Positions 38,855 to 49,226 of a stretch of DNA of 64,000 bases are shown here, one piece after another; position 1 is the stretch's first letter, and each line of letters opens with the position of its first letter. The DNA is from Hevea brasiliensis (Eukaryota > Streptophyta > Magnoliopsida > Malpighiales > Euphorbiaceae). The stretch lies in assembly GCF_030052815.1 (NCBI RefSeq), contig NC_079496.1, forward strand, positions 13,097,100-13,161,099, written 5' to 3'. The position numbers and the translations under genes were made by a program. The notes under the pieces are model-generated. The model did no database searches. It was not told where the DNA came from and worked only from the letters and a program-made list of their open reading frames with translations.

Positions 38855-41113
38855 TGTCACACTCATCCCTAACCTATAGAGATTGGTGTAATATGGAAAA
38901 CTGGCAGAATTTCCCCTAAATTTACAGCTAAAAGAAAGCACAGAACCTGTTGAAATACATCTGATATATATAATATGGCTCTGTGCCCATCAAATAATAA
39001 TAGATATTCAAATGTACCTGAATCCTCTCCGTGAGGATCAAAATAAAATATTTACATATTAGATCTCCTAACTGTCTTTACTTATGTACAATAAATTAAA
39101 ACAAAAGAAATATCCAAAAACAATATATTGACCCGACCTCCACTAAACTCTGGAGTTGGTGAAGTGGATGAGAGGTTAACACTGAAAGAGAGGCTATTAG
39201 TAGTGGAGTCAGGAAAAGAAATATGAAATATTGAAAAAAAATGAGAGGGTGAGTACAACTACTCAGTAAGCGGATAAATTAATAACAAATGGGAATCGAT
39301 AATGTTTTGGTACTTAATAGAACCAATTCTGCTATATTAGAACAGGTCAGCTAAATAAATGTCATTTAATCCAAATCATGTAGCTGAGTTGAAATAAGAT
39401 TCATGTTGTAATAATATTGCTGAAATAAATGTATTAAATCATAAAATCTGCAATATCCTCATACACTCGCAACATGCTTCCTATAGATAATGCTGGCATC
39501 TCAGGCGTAATAATAAACTCTTACAGCCTGAGAGCAATGCTAACATCTTGGGCTCTATAATGACACAATAATAACTCAAGAGCAATAAAAATACTGGTCA
39601 TACACATGTGCAGAGCTACTCCCAAAGGGCTACCACCTGATATACGCCCCAAAGGCTATGTGTATATCAAGTGCTGTCCCAAAGATAATATAAATATAAT
39701 TTGAGTTGAAAGTAATTCACCTGTCATCAAGGTGCTATCTATTCGGTGCATATATTGAGTGTATTTGGCCATTTATTTAGCTGTAATTATAAATCTCGTT
39801 CAAGTCAATAATAAAACATAAAATTACCATTCTCTGTTCCGATTTTCATACTTAAAAATAATAATATAAATAATTTACATTTAATAAAATAACAATGTTA
39901 TATATTTATCCACTCACCTGTACTGAAGACAGACCGAGGCCTAGATCGCTGGAGCACCCTTAGTATCTACTATAGGAGCTGAATCCTCGCCTAAAGTTAA
40001 AAGATAATAATGCATCAATAAAGGAATTTAAATCCTATCTGAAATTGTAGAATATATAATGCATGATTTATGTACGAAAATTTTCAAAGAAAGAGGGCAA
40101 CATCTCGGCATAACCTGAACGTTCCCCAAAATTTCAACAGTCCAACTAATTCTCAACAAGTCACAACACATCACAAATGAATTTCGAATGCCCATTTGTA
40201 GCCTAAACAAAAGAATATAACAAATTTCACATTCTCTTCATTTCTTTCTTCTTCTCCATTCAACATGTTTTCCTTTTCCTCTAGCATTTCATGCTAAAAT
40301 TCCTTCCCCTTGTTACATCCAAATTCTTCTTAGTTTAAATACAATTAATATATACCAATAGTCCCAAAAATCAACCACATCCTAGTTAATTTCTTCATTC
40401 TCAACCTAGCATTTAAGAGATAAAACCTTGAATTCAAATTCTCTCTTATACATACACCAACTTCCAATTTCACCCTTTTTAAAGAGAGCACACTACTAGG
40501 TAGAAAATATTTATTTTTATTTTTTTTATTATTATGATTATTATTATTATTATTATTATTATCATAAATAAAATAAATATTCATTAATAGCTCTAAAATC
40601 TACCTCATGGTATCTCTTAAAGAAAACTTACCTAGTATCTAGAATCACCTATTTACTAGTCCAAGAAAATCTATTATTCCAAAATGAAACTTTATTCACT
40701 AAGTTAATATAAAACTTATCTTCCTCCTATTATATACCATAAGAATTATCATGAGATAATGAAATAATTGTTGAACTTAATAACTAAAAAGAAAAGAAAG
40801 AAGAGCTTACCAATTGAAAGTAATCACTAGTTCTTGCAAGTGGGAAATGGATTTTAGATTAGTTTTTTTATTGAAATTGGAGTTTAGCTAATACTTGAGT
40901 GAGTTTATGGGTTGATTTTTAAGAGAAAAAATTATGGATGAAGGGAGGAAGAAGAAGAATTTTGGGTGTGAATTTTTTTTTTTCTGCTCTTGAAGGAAAC
41001 GGGAACAATTCCCCCAAATTGATTATGCTGCCTCTTTTTATTACCGTTATTATTATGTAGAGTTTTCTTAATTATGGGCTCTTATAAATTGGGTTAATGG
41101 GCTGATTGTAACA
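38855..41113 (-). repeat. 3' LTR of truncated Ty3/gypsy element A (2,259 bp)
   Basis: It starts TGTCACACTC at 38855 and ends GATTGTAACA at 41113. A polypurine tract (minus-strand AGGAGGAGAGAAT, 41114-41126) and an integrase tail follow directly. Its sequence is unlike the LTR at 46550-49226 except for the first few bases, so they are different elements. An (ATT)n microsatellite lies inside at 40,528-40,563. Confidence 0.8.
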
Positions 41114-41149
41114 ATTCTCTCCTCCTAAAAGAAATTTCATTCTCGAAAT

Positions 41150-41482
41150 TTACATACCTGGTGGAGTAAACAAGTGTGGGTATTGAGCCCGTATATCCTC
41201 TTCTCTTTCCCAAGTACCTTCTTTCCTAGAGTGGTTGCTCCAATGAACCTTAACTAATGGAACCACTTTGTTCCTCAGGACTTTCTCTTCTCTGTCAATA
41301 ATCTCCACTGGTTCTTCCTCATACGTCAAATCTTCTCTCAACTCAATGGGTTGCTTCTGGAGAACATGAGAGGGATCACTTCTGTATCTTCTTAATATAG
41401 ATACATGAAAGACATCATGAATTTGTGATAACTTCAGAGGTAAAGCTAAATGATAAGAAATTGGTCCGATCCTCTCTATAAT
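41150..41482 (-). pseudogene. Integrase C-terminus with chromodomain-like tail, element A
   Basis: An uninterrupted minus-strand reading of 111 codons contains IIERIGPISYHLALPLKLS, HDVFHVSILRRY, YEEEPVEIIDREEKVLRNKV and GTWEREEDIRAQYPHLF, the C-terminal integrase module and degenerate chromodomain of plant chromoviruses. The tail stops at TAA 41150-41152, just before the polypurine tract. The upstream part is cut off at 41482/41483, exactly where a CACTA-type transposon terminus begins, so the rest of pol was displaced or lost through that insertion. Confidence 0.88.
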
Positions 41483-42770
41483 CACTACAAGAAAATATCA
41501 AAATAGAAACCGAATTTAGAAACGGACTTATGTCGGTTTGCAATTTGAAACGGCTTTTGAAACAGAAATTGAGTAGAACGAGTTAAATATATCAGAAACC
41601 GATTAGAAACGGATTTGAAATCGAAATTTGAAACGGAAAACTATTGGTTTCTAAATTATGCACTAAATTTTGACGGTAAATTTAGCATCAATTTAGAAAC
41701 CGATTACAAACCGACTTTTGAAACTGAATTATATTCCGTTTCTAATTTAAAGGCCCAAAACTAGTTCCATTATATTTAAGTCATATTAGAAACCGATTTT
41801 CTTCGGTTTCTAATTCTTTTTAGTTTAATTTAGAAACCGATTGCTTTTGGTTTCAAAATAAAAATATTTTTTATTTTTATTTAGAAATCGATTTATGTCA
41901 GTTTCAAAATTAATATAATTTCTATTTTATTTATTAAATTTTAAAGTCAAAATAGAAACCGATATCTGTCGGTTTCTAATTTCTTTATTTACACTTAGAA
42001 ACCGATAGCTTTCGGTTTCAAAATTTATCTATTATATATTTTATTTTATAAATTTTAAATTCAACTTAGAAACCAATTTCTATCGGTTTCTATTTTCCTT
42101 AGTCATATTAGAAACCGATTCTCATCGGTTTCTAATTTCTTTTAGTTTAATTTAGAAACCGATTATTTTCGGTTTCAAAATAAAGATATTTTCTATTTAT
42201 ATTTAGAAACCGATGTATGTCGGTTTCAAAATTAATATAATTTTTATTTGATTTATTAAATTTTAAATTAAAAATAGAAACCGATACTTGTCGGTTTCTA
42301 ATTTCTTTATGTATACTTAGAAACCGATTGCTATCGGTTTCAAAATTTATCTATTTTATATTTTATTTCATAAATTTTAAAGTTAACTTAGAAACTGATT
42401 TTTGTCGGTTTTTATTTCCTTTAGTCATATTAGAAACTGATTCCTCTTAATTTTTAATTCTTTTTAGTTTAATTTAGAAATCGATTATTTTTTGTTTCAA
42501 AATAAAAATATTTTCTATTTATATTTAAAAATTGATTTATGTCAATTTTAAAATTAATATAATTTTTATTTTATTTATTAAAATTTAAATTAAAATAAAA
42601 ATTGATATCCGTCAATTTTTAATTTCTTTATCTACCCTTAAAATTTGATGATTTACGATTTTAAAATTTATCTATTATATATTTTATTTTATAAATTTTA
42701 AAACCAACTTATAAACTGATGATAGTTTTTAATTCCTTGTGGTTAAATTTAGATACAGATTATTTTCAAT
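41483..42770 (+). mobile_element. CACTA (En/Spm-type) transposon end with subterminal repeats
   Basis: The terminus CACTACAAGAAAAT at 41483 is the hallmark inverted-repeat end of plant CACTA elements; AAT (41480-41482) would be the 3-bp target duplication. The next ~1.25 kb are filled with 22-bp palindromes of the form GAAACCGA-N6-TCGGTTTC, as expected of the subterminal transposase-binding region. No matching right end (TTCTTGTAGTG) was found in the window, and no transposase, so the element is truncated or its other end has been lost. Confidence 0.8.
41781..42746. repeat. Three 322-bp tandem repeats in the CACTA subterminal region
   Basis: The motif TCATATTAGAAAC recurs at 41781, 42103 and 42425, giving two exact periods of 322 bases. 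Each unit holds six imperfect 22-bp palindromes separated by AT-rich spacers. The third unit keeps the spacing but has lost most of the palindromes through C-to-T and G-to-A changes. Confidence 0.85.
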
Positions 42771-43140
42771 TTCTAGCAAAGCGCGCTGTATTAAACCCAA
42801 AACTCTCCCGATTCTCAGCGTTTTCATCATTGTAAGTCCTTGCTTCCTCTCCTGACCTTTTGCACTCTCTCCCTCAGAGACTCAAATAGCTCTGGAACCC
42901 ACCCCGTTTCCCACCTTGTAATCAAATCCCTTATTCATTCATTGTCAATAATCTTAATCGTGACCATTTTTTACCCCACTAATCTAGTTCTAAGTTTCAA
43001 TTCCATCCTTCTGTCTCCGATTCACTGATTTCTGCAATCGAAATGGCATTTATTTGCTTCTAGGGTTTCCTAGATCTTCTCTCTCACTTTTCGAAGCAAC
43101 TATTTACCAGATTGTTGTCCGGCTTATCAGAATTGCTGAT
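42771..43140 (+). other. Leader region of the TPP1-like fragment
   Basis: CT-rich, non-repetitive sequence with a possible splice donor (GTAAGTCC at about 42,832) and pyrimidine-rich stretches. It looks like the 5' untranslated region of the peptidase gene carried along with exon 1. This rests on composition and position only. Confidence 0.4.
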
Positions 43141-43849
43141 ATGGCTATTCGTGTTACCTTCACCTACCCTAGCCATGTTGCCCCAAGCATCGCCTCCTGC
43201 GTTGGCTTTCGGGTTGGAAATTACTGCTCCCTCCACTATTGTTGGGTTCGTTCTCGAATCTTCGCTTCTCCTACTGTGCAAAATTTCGATCTGGAACCCC
43301 TTGCACCGCAGACGCACGATTTCCAATTCTATTGCCGTCGCCCAAGCTAGAAGTTAAATTCCTGGACTAAGAGTTCAGTTTCTTTGTACGATACCATGGT
43401 CGGAGAAATATTCGGCGATAACTGTAGGAGTCCAATTGCCATCGGGTTGGTCTCACTGATGAATTTAATAGTTGGGATTTTAGCTTCTTCATCTTGCATG
43501 GGCGTTTTTGGAATTTCGCCACTTAAAGCCTCCTCGATCCTTCCCTTTTTCCAGGGATCAAGGTGGCTTCCTTGTAATGAGTCGGCTCCTGGGCCGAAGA
43601 GTAGTGATGTGGATAAAGGTGGAACTGTAAGCTGTGTAAGGAAAGAGAGTAATACTGAGATGTTAAAGATTATTGGGAAGGAGCTTGACAAGAGCGGAAG
43701 CTAGTTATCCAAGGTGTTCAGTTTTTGCTTAGAGGATGCCGAGGCCATTTTTACGGTTGTCGCTGTTGGCTTTGGCAAAGCCCAGATCCATTCCTTCAAC
43801 TTCCATGTACCCTACTCTGGATGTAGGTGATCACATTTTCGTAGAAAAG
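43141..43849 (+). pseudogene. Thylakoidal processing peptidase (TPP1-like) 5' fragment, broken
   Basis: The reading opens MAIRVTFTYPSHVAPSIAS, which I recognise as the N-terminus of plant thylakoidal processing peptidase 1, a type I signal peptidase that removes lumen-targeting peptides in chloroplasts. One frame is kept from 43141 to past 43704 (RSPIAIGLVSLMNL, GVFGISPLKASSILPFF) but has TAG stops at 43348-43350 and 43702-43704; the second lies where a Trp codon is expected. A frame change near 43,765 leads to IPSTSMYPTLDVGDHIFVEK, containing the catalytic Ser (43802-43804). The reading stops at a GT (43850) and nothing like the next exon follows, as if exon 1 plus part of an intron was copied as DNA. 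The lysine half of the catalytic dyad is missing, so it is not functional. Confidence 0.85.
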
Positions 43850-45215
43850 GTAAAAATTTGTATGCCCTTAGTTTAATTCAATATTCATATTTGGTATGAA
43901 ACATAGGGTGCTTAACAACCAGAAATCAAATCCATCTTATTCCAATCAATGATGATTTAGCGTTGTGGATACATTCTACTTCATGGTGGCAATTGTTTGT
44001 GGTTTTCTATGGGTATTGTGATAGCGTAGTATTGTATTATGTTCGCGAGATTGGAGAAAAAATCTATGTTATCTATGTAGAAGGATTTATGTAGAAGAAA
44101 TCTATTTTTTATTAAAAGAAAAATTGAAAATTTTGTTGATAATCATCTTTCAAATAAACAAAATTATAGAAGAAATAAATTTGACATCCGTTAGGATGAG
44201 CGCTTTCAAATTTTGATCATTAAGGTTAATGCTGGTTGTTCCAATTAATTAGGTATTTATAACAAGAGGAAGAGCCAATTAGAAAGAAGATGGTACAATT
44301 CATTAGTTAAAAAAGAATATGAAGCTTTAATGGCCATTCAGAATCAACTAGCTAGTGGAAATGCTTATTCCAAATAAGATGAGTATAAAGCTCATAATAT
44401 TGATAAACCAGTAAAATAAGGTAACAAATTATCAAGTTTGGCCTACTAGCTACTGATAGATTAGCCCCAAACATATGTTGCTTAGAAACTAGACTGCTAT
44501 CACTTGAAAGCTGTAGATTTCCACAGAAGAAGCATCTCTGAAAGATACTTCTGATGAGAGATGTAAGGGCAGTGTCTTCTTGCACAAATATAATGTGGAT
44601 AATGAGAAGGATGTAATTAATATAGAAGGACAGGACCAGACTGCCTGCAGGAAGCTGCCCTGTAATTTAGCTGAAACTTTTGGCCATTACGTTGAACTTG
44701 CAGTAGCCCATAAATGTAGGAGTTGGATATGGGGGAATTTGGATAGGATAAGACTGATAGCTATGATTGATTAATTGTTTGTATAAATGGATTTGATAGT
44801 ATAACTTTTTCGAGAAGTGAATATATAGTGAGAAGCTTAACTTAATTACCAAGCTAATTCATCTTTAATTGTGGCAAGAATTATTATTTTGGCTTTTTGG
44901 GATGGGGATTTGAGTGGGCATAAGCATAATGTCACCAAAAATTGAAATTTAACTAGTGTGGAAACCAGGGCCTACTATGTCATGCCACCATTTTTGTCTG
45001 TGCGCCCAAGTGAGACTCGGCAGGTTCCATGCATATCATGCCTTACCGCTTTTAAATAGGACAGATAACCCAAAAATAAGAAGCGTCAAGATAATGGAGC
45101 AAAAAGAAGTGAGATAATTTGCCATGTACAGCACGTTTTAATGTGATTTAGTCCTTTGCAGATAGCCTTCATCCATAGTCTGAGTTATTGTTCTTACTGC
45201 TATTTGATAAAGTTA
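43850..45215. other. Unassigned segment between TPP1-like fragment and gag of element B
   Basis: The first part probably continues the peptidase intron. Bases 44,220-44,350 and 44,510-44,770 are less AT-rich and hold short open frames (one of 64 codons at 44580-44774) that I cannot identify. No transposon end was seen. The breakpoint with element B must lie just below 45,229. Confidence 0.4.
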
Positions 45216-45228
45216 ATTTTAACACTCG

Positions 45229-46344
45229 ACATTCTCTAGCAAAGTGACCCTGCTGGCCACACGGGAAATATACTCCTGAACCCATAATACAAGGTCCTGA
45301 ATGTCCTCTTCCACATTGCGTGTAAGGTGCCAAGGAGGATCCTGAACTAGACCCAGAATTGCTGTAACCCGAATTGTGACCACTGTTGGATCCATATCCT
45401 GGTCTAATTCCTCAGGATTTGTGTTTAAAACCACCTTTCTTATTGCTTCGACCTCTTCCTCTGTAATGACTTGGGCCGCCACTATCCGTGGTACCCATGT
45501 AGGGAACACCTGAAGAACCCTCTGCTTTATTCTTCTTTGCCCTTCCACTGTCATCTCCTGTATAGCTAATCTTAATCTATCGGGCTCGATCAACTACCAT
45601 ATCAAAAGACTGATCAGACATCATGGCCAGGTTTGCATACTTCCTGTCCAGCCCCTTTAAGAACCTCTTTACCTTCATACTTTCTGTAGCCACTGTTGTA
45701 GGGGCATACCTTCTCAGTTCTAAAAATTCTGTAGCATATTCATCTACGGATCTGTCATTCTGCCTTAAGGCCTCAAAGGCCCACTACTTTTGATCTCTGA
45801 AGCTTTCTGGCACAAACCTATTAATGAACAGTTCCACAAACTGGGTCTAAGATAATCCCTCAATACGAGGTAGTACGTAGTCTATCATCCACTGTCTTGG
45901 CACTGGGCCCAATACATGCTGCACACACTCTATAAGCCTCCTATCAATCAACTGCAACTCCATCCCTACCTGTTTGTAGGAATCCAAAAACCGATAGGCA
46001 TCGTCTGACACATCATAAGTACCAGGCACCAACTTCTTGAAATTAATTATTTGTTTGTAAGGTTTCCCTCTTGGTGCGGTGGGCTGCTGCTGTTGGGGAG
46101 GGTGGACCATATATTGTGCCATCATATCAATAGTTCTCTGTAATTCGGCTAAGGTAGCTGCCATTGGGTCCATGGGACCCTAGGCCATAAAAGATTGTTC
46201 CTAAACTGGTGGCGGCTGCTCTTCTACTTGAGCGGCTCTAGGTCTCCTACCCCGCCTCCTCGGGGCAGGTGCCTTACCCTGTGCCGACACCTCATCAAGC
46301 ACATCCAGTTCTGGTGCAGTGACAGCTCTTCTACTTCTACGCAT
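45229..46344 (-). pseudogene. gag of truncated Ty3/gypsy element B
   Basis: It starts at the ATG at 46344 (MRRSRRAVTAPELDVLDEV). Two early TAG stops precede MDPMAATLAELQRTIDMMAQ and the gag core (YRFLDSYKQVGMELQL, ECVQHVLGPVPRQWMIDYVL). The frame of the start is the same as that of the zinc knuckle at about 45,229-45,280, although other stops intervene. The knuckle reads YFPCGQQGHFAREC, with the first of its three Cys replaced by Tyr. Beyond the knuckle nothing resembles protease, so the element is truncated here. Confidence 0.8.
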
Positions 46345-46533
46345 TTTCCTAAAATTCAAAACGGCATGTTACGCAGCTCTATAGACTCATATTTACACAC
46401 AATTATATAAAGCAGAAACTAAAAGCAAAGATGACAATGCAAGGACGAATGTGGACCCTACTCTCCGCATGTGACTCCTATTAGACTCTTCCCAAAACTT
46501 TAGACGTATATTCCCTATGAATCTGGAGCCTAA

Positions 46534-46545
46534 GCTCTGATACCA
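46534..46545 (-). other. Primer-binding site of element B (tRNA-iMet)
   Basis: Minus-strand TGGTATCAGAGC, four bases inside the LTR that starts at 46550. Confidence 0.9.
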
Positions 46546-46549
46546 CATT

Positions 46550-49226
46550 TGTCACGACCTAACCTATGGGTCGGACCGGCACTAGGACCTGGGCCAGCCT
46601 AAAGCCCCCGAGGCCCGTAGTAAGCCTAACTATTCCTCAACCCAACTCTAAGGCCCATTTGGGCCCAATTTCAAGAATTCAACCGGACAGATTCTAGCCA
46701 TAAAATGGACCATTCAACGGGGAGTTTTTTACTCGCCCGACTTGTAAACACAATATATAATAAATTGGGGAGCTGAGCTCACCCTCCACATAATCAAAAT
46801 GTCAGAACTCAAATGGAAGCTCAGCTCCCTCATCCAATCCCATCATGCATACAGTTAATAATTTAATAGGTCCAACATAACTTTTATAATACAGGCCCAA
46901 AATAAAAATAAGTGCTTCTAATACAAGCGGAGTCTAAAATTTAACTCAATTGTACAAAATACATTAAATACTATTAATGGACCTGCGAAGAAGAAGAGAA
47001 GGTTAGCCACAATAAATAATCCTCCTGTAGCCTGGAAAAATAGATGAACAGGAGTGAGCGTTTGACTCAAAGAGTAAAATACCAATTTTAATCATAATCT
47101 CTATAGCTATCTAAAGCTAATGCACCCTGTGGAGTGATATGCAATATCCTCATAATTTTCATACGATTCATATCATAACAGCAAAAAGGCAATTTGGAGC
47201 ACTCACACACCCAACACTGTCAAGCAATACATATATGGGAGCTGATCCCCTATACAGCCCTCTTAATCCAACCTCTGCCAGCGAGTGTCTCTCTAGCCGA
47301 ACTTTCGCTTAATAAACCAAGTGCGGGGTCCCAGCGAGTGTCTCTCAAGCCGTGTCTACTCCGACTTATCCATAAAGGACCAGGTCCCAGCGAGTGTCTC
47401 TCAAACCATATCTACCCATCCTGTCCATACCCAATACCATACCACACGCATGCCAACGCACACACATTGCTCCAGATTACCACAAACAACATCCATAACA
47501 CTTCATCAATTTAAAATGCAACATAAATCATGCCTAATATTTAACTACATAGATATATATTTATAAGTGATGCATGGGCATGCTTAAACATATAATACTA
47601 TCGAAATTACAATTAAAATTAATATTTTACTCACAGACTTAACCGAAGTCACTGCGGCAGCTGGGCGAAGGAGGAAGGCTGTCCCGGCTCACCTAATAAT
47701 TTCATAGCAATTATTTAATATATTTGACTCGATATTAGCTTGAAAAAGACCAAAGACACCCTAGGTCGTGCCGAAAATCTGGCAGAGTCTCCCTTATACC
47801 TAGGACCTACCCAACCTGCAAAAGGGTTCAAAATACACTTCTATATCCACAAATCACACATCCACAACTCAATCACATCACATGGCCCCTCCTGGGCCCA
47901 TCCAAACAATCAACAATCACATTGTGGAAAATTACAGTTTAGTCCTTATAATTAACCCCTTTTGCAAAAACAACCCATATGAGCTCTAAAAATTCTAAAA
48001 CTTTGCCCCGTGGTCCTTAGCAATATTACTAAGCTAATGCAAAAGGAATTATAATTTTCTAAGCTACCACGAATATTTTATAGATTTTTAATCAAATTCA
48101 AGTACTAGATAATTAAGAAAAAGTAAAGTTCGGGTTTATTTATGCCAATTCCGACCTCGGGAACGCGTTCGGGACATCTGACAATAGTTGGGTAGCTAAA
48201 ATCTCGACCCAATTTCGAGGCTTTTTCGATAGCCTGTCTGTCCGTCTCAAAATTTACAGACCAGAGGCAACCGTTGAATTTCCTCGAATTGAAGGTACCT
48301 ACACGAAGCCCACAACACGGGGGTTAGTACATAATTTTTACGGAATTTTCTAAGCTCATTTAGTGTTTGAAAAAATACTACGAAGTTTCGCGAGACCCAC
48401 CGAAAAACGGTGTCGAAAAATTTTGAAATTGGTATTGCCGCGAAGCTCTCGACAAGTGGAGCACTCCTGTGCTCTCGGTTTTCTCGTGGGGTTCACGGTT
48501 TGCGAGAAATTTATCCTAAAAGTTAAAATGGGCTAAAACTTCCCAGACAAAAATTGGGCAAATCGCTAGATGGATTTTGGTGTTCTTAGTGTCTATGGAA
48601 AGTTCTCGAGGTGTAGATGAGTTTTGACACAAGATCCGGTCCAATCGGTGGCCGGATCGGCCGGATTTTGGCCGGGAAGGTGAAACGGTACGCGCGCGAC
48701 GTTTCCGGCTGCTTTGAGGCTTGCCGGCGATAGGGGAGGGGAGGAGGAGGTGCGTCGGAGTGTGGGGGAGAGCTCGGTGGCGGCTAGCCGGCTAGGGGCG
48801 GAGGGAGGAGAGAGAAAAAGAGAGAGACAGAGAGAGAGAAGATGTCGAGGACGCGCGAAGAGGAAAGAAAAAGAGGAAGAGGGCCGGTCTAATTAGATCG
48901 GTCCGATCCGGTCCAGTTCAATTTAGCCGATCCGATTCAGGATACAAAAATTTAAATTTTTACTCTGCCTTGGGAACGAAAATAAGGCCCAAAAATTTCA
49001 AAAAAATTATAGAAAACTCAGAAAAATTCGTAGAGTCCAAATATATTTTTAGTTTTGTCACGTGGCCTTTAAATTAATTTTTAAAAATCATCAAAGTTTT
49101 ATGTTTTTGGAAAATCGAACCCGATTTCTAAAATCTGAAATTTCAAATAATTTCTCAAAATTTAAATAAAACAGAATATAAATAATTATCTATAAAATAA
49201 TAAATTTAAAAATTAGGGGTGTTACA
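46550..49226 (-). repeat. 5' LTR of element B (2,677 bp)
   Basis: It starts TGTCACGACC at 46550 and ends GGGGTGTTACA at 49226 on the plus strand, next to a primer site. It includes a GC-rich zone around 48,600-48,780 and an AG-rich tract at about 48,800-48,842. No second copy occurs in the window. Its right edge coincides with the start of the receptor-kinase B duplication. Confidence 0.85.

Noticed and set aside
41781..42420. Regularly spaced palindromes resembling a CRISPR array
   Set aside because: Spacers are AT-rich and themselves repeated every 322 bp, and the array abuts a CACTA terminus; this is a transposon subterminal region in a plant genome.
43141..43849. A functional thylakoidal processing peptidase gene
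   Set aside because: Two in-frame stops, a frame change and the absence of the exons with the catalytic Lys.
38855..49226. A single 10.4-kb gypsy element bounded by LTRs 38855-41113 and 46550-49226
   Set aside because: The two LTRs do not resemble each other beyond the first bases and no matching target duplication is present.
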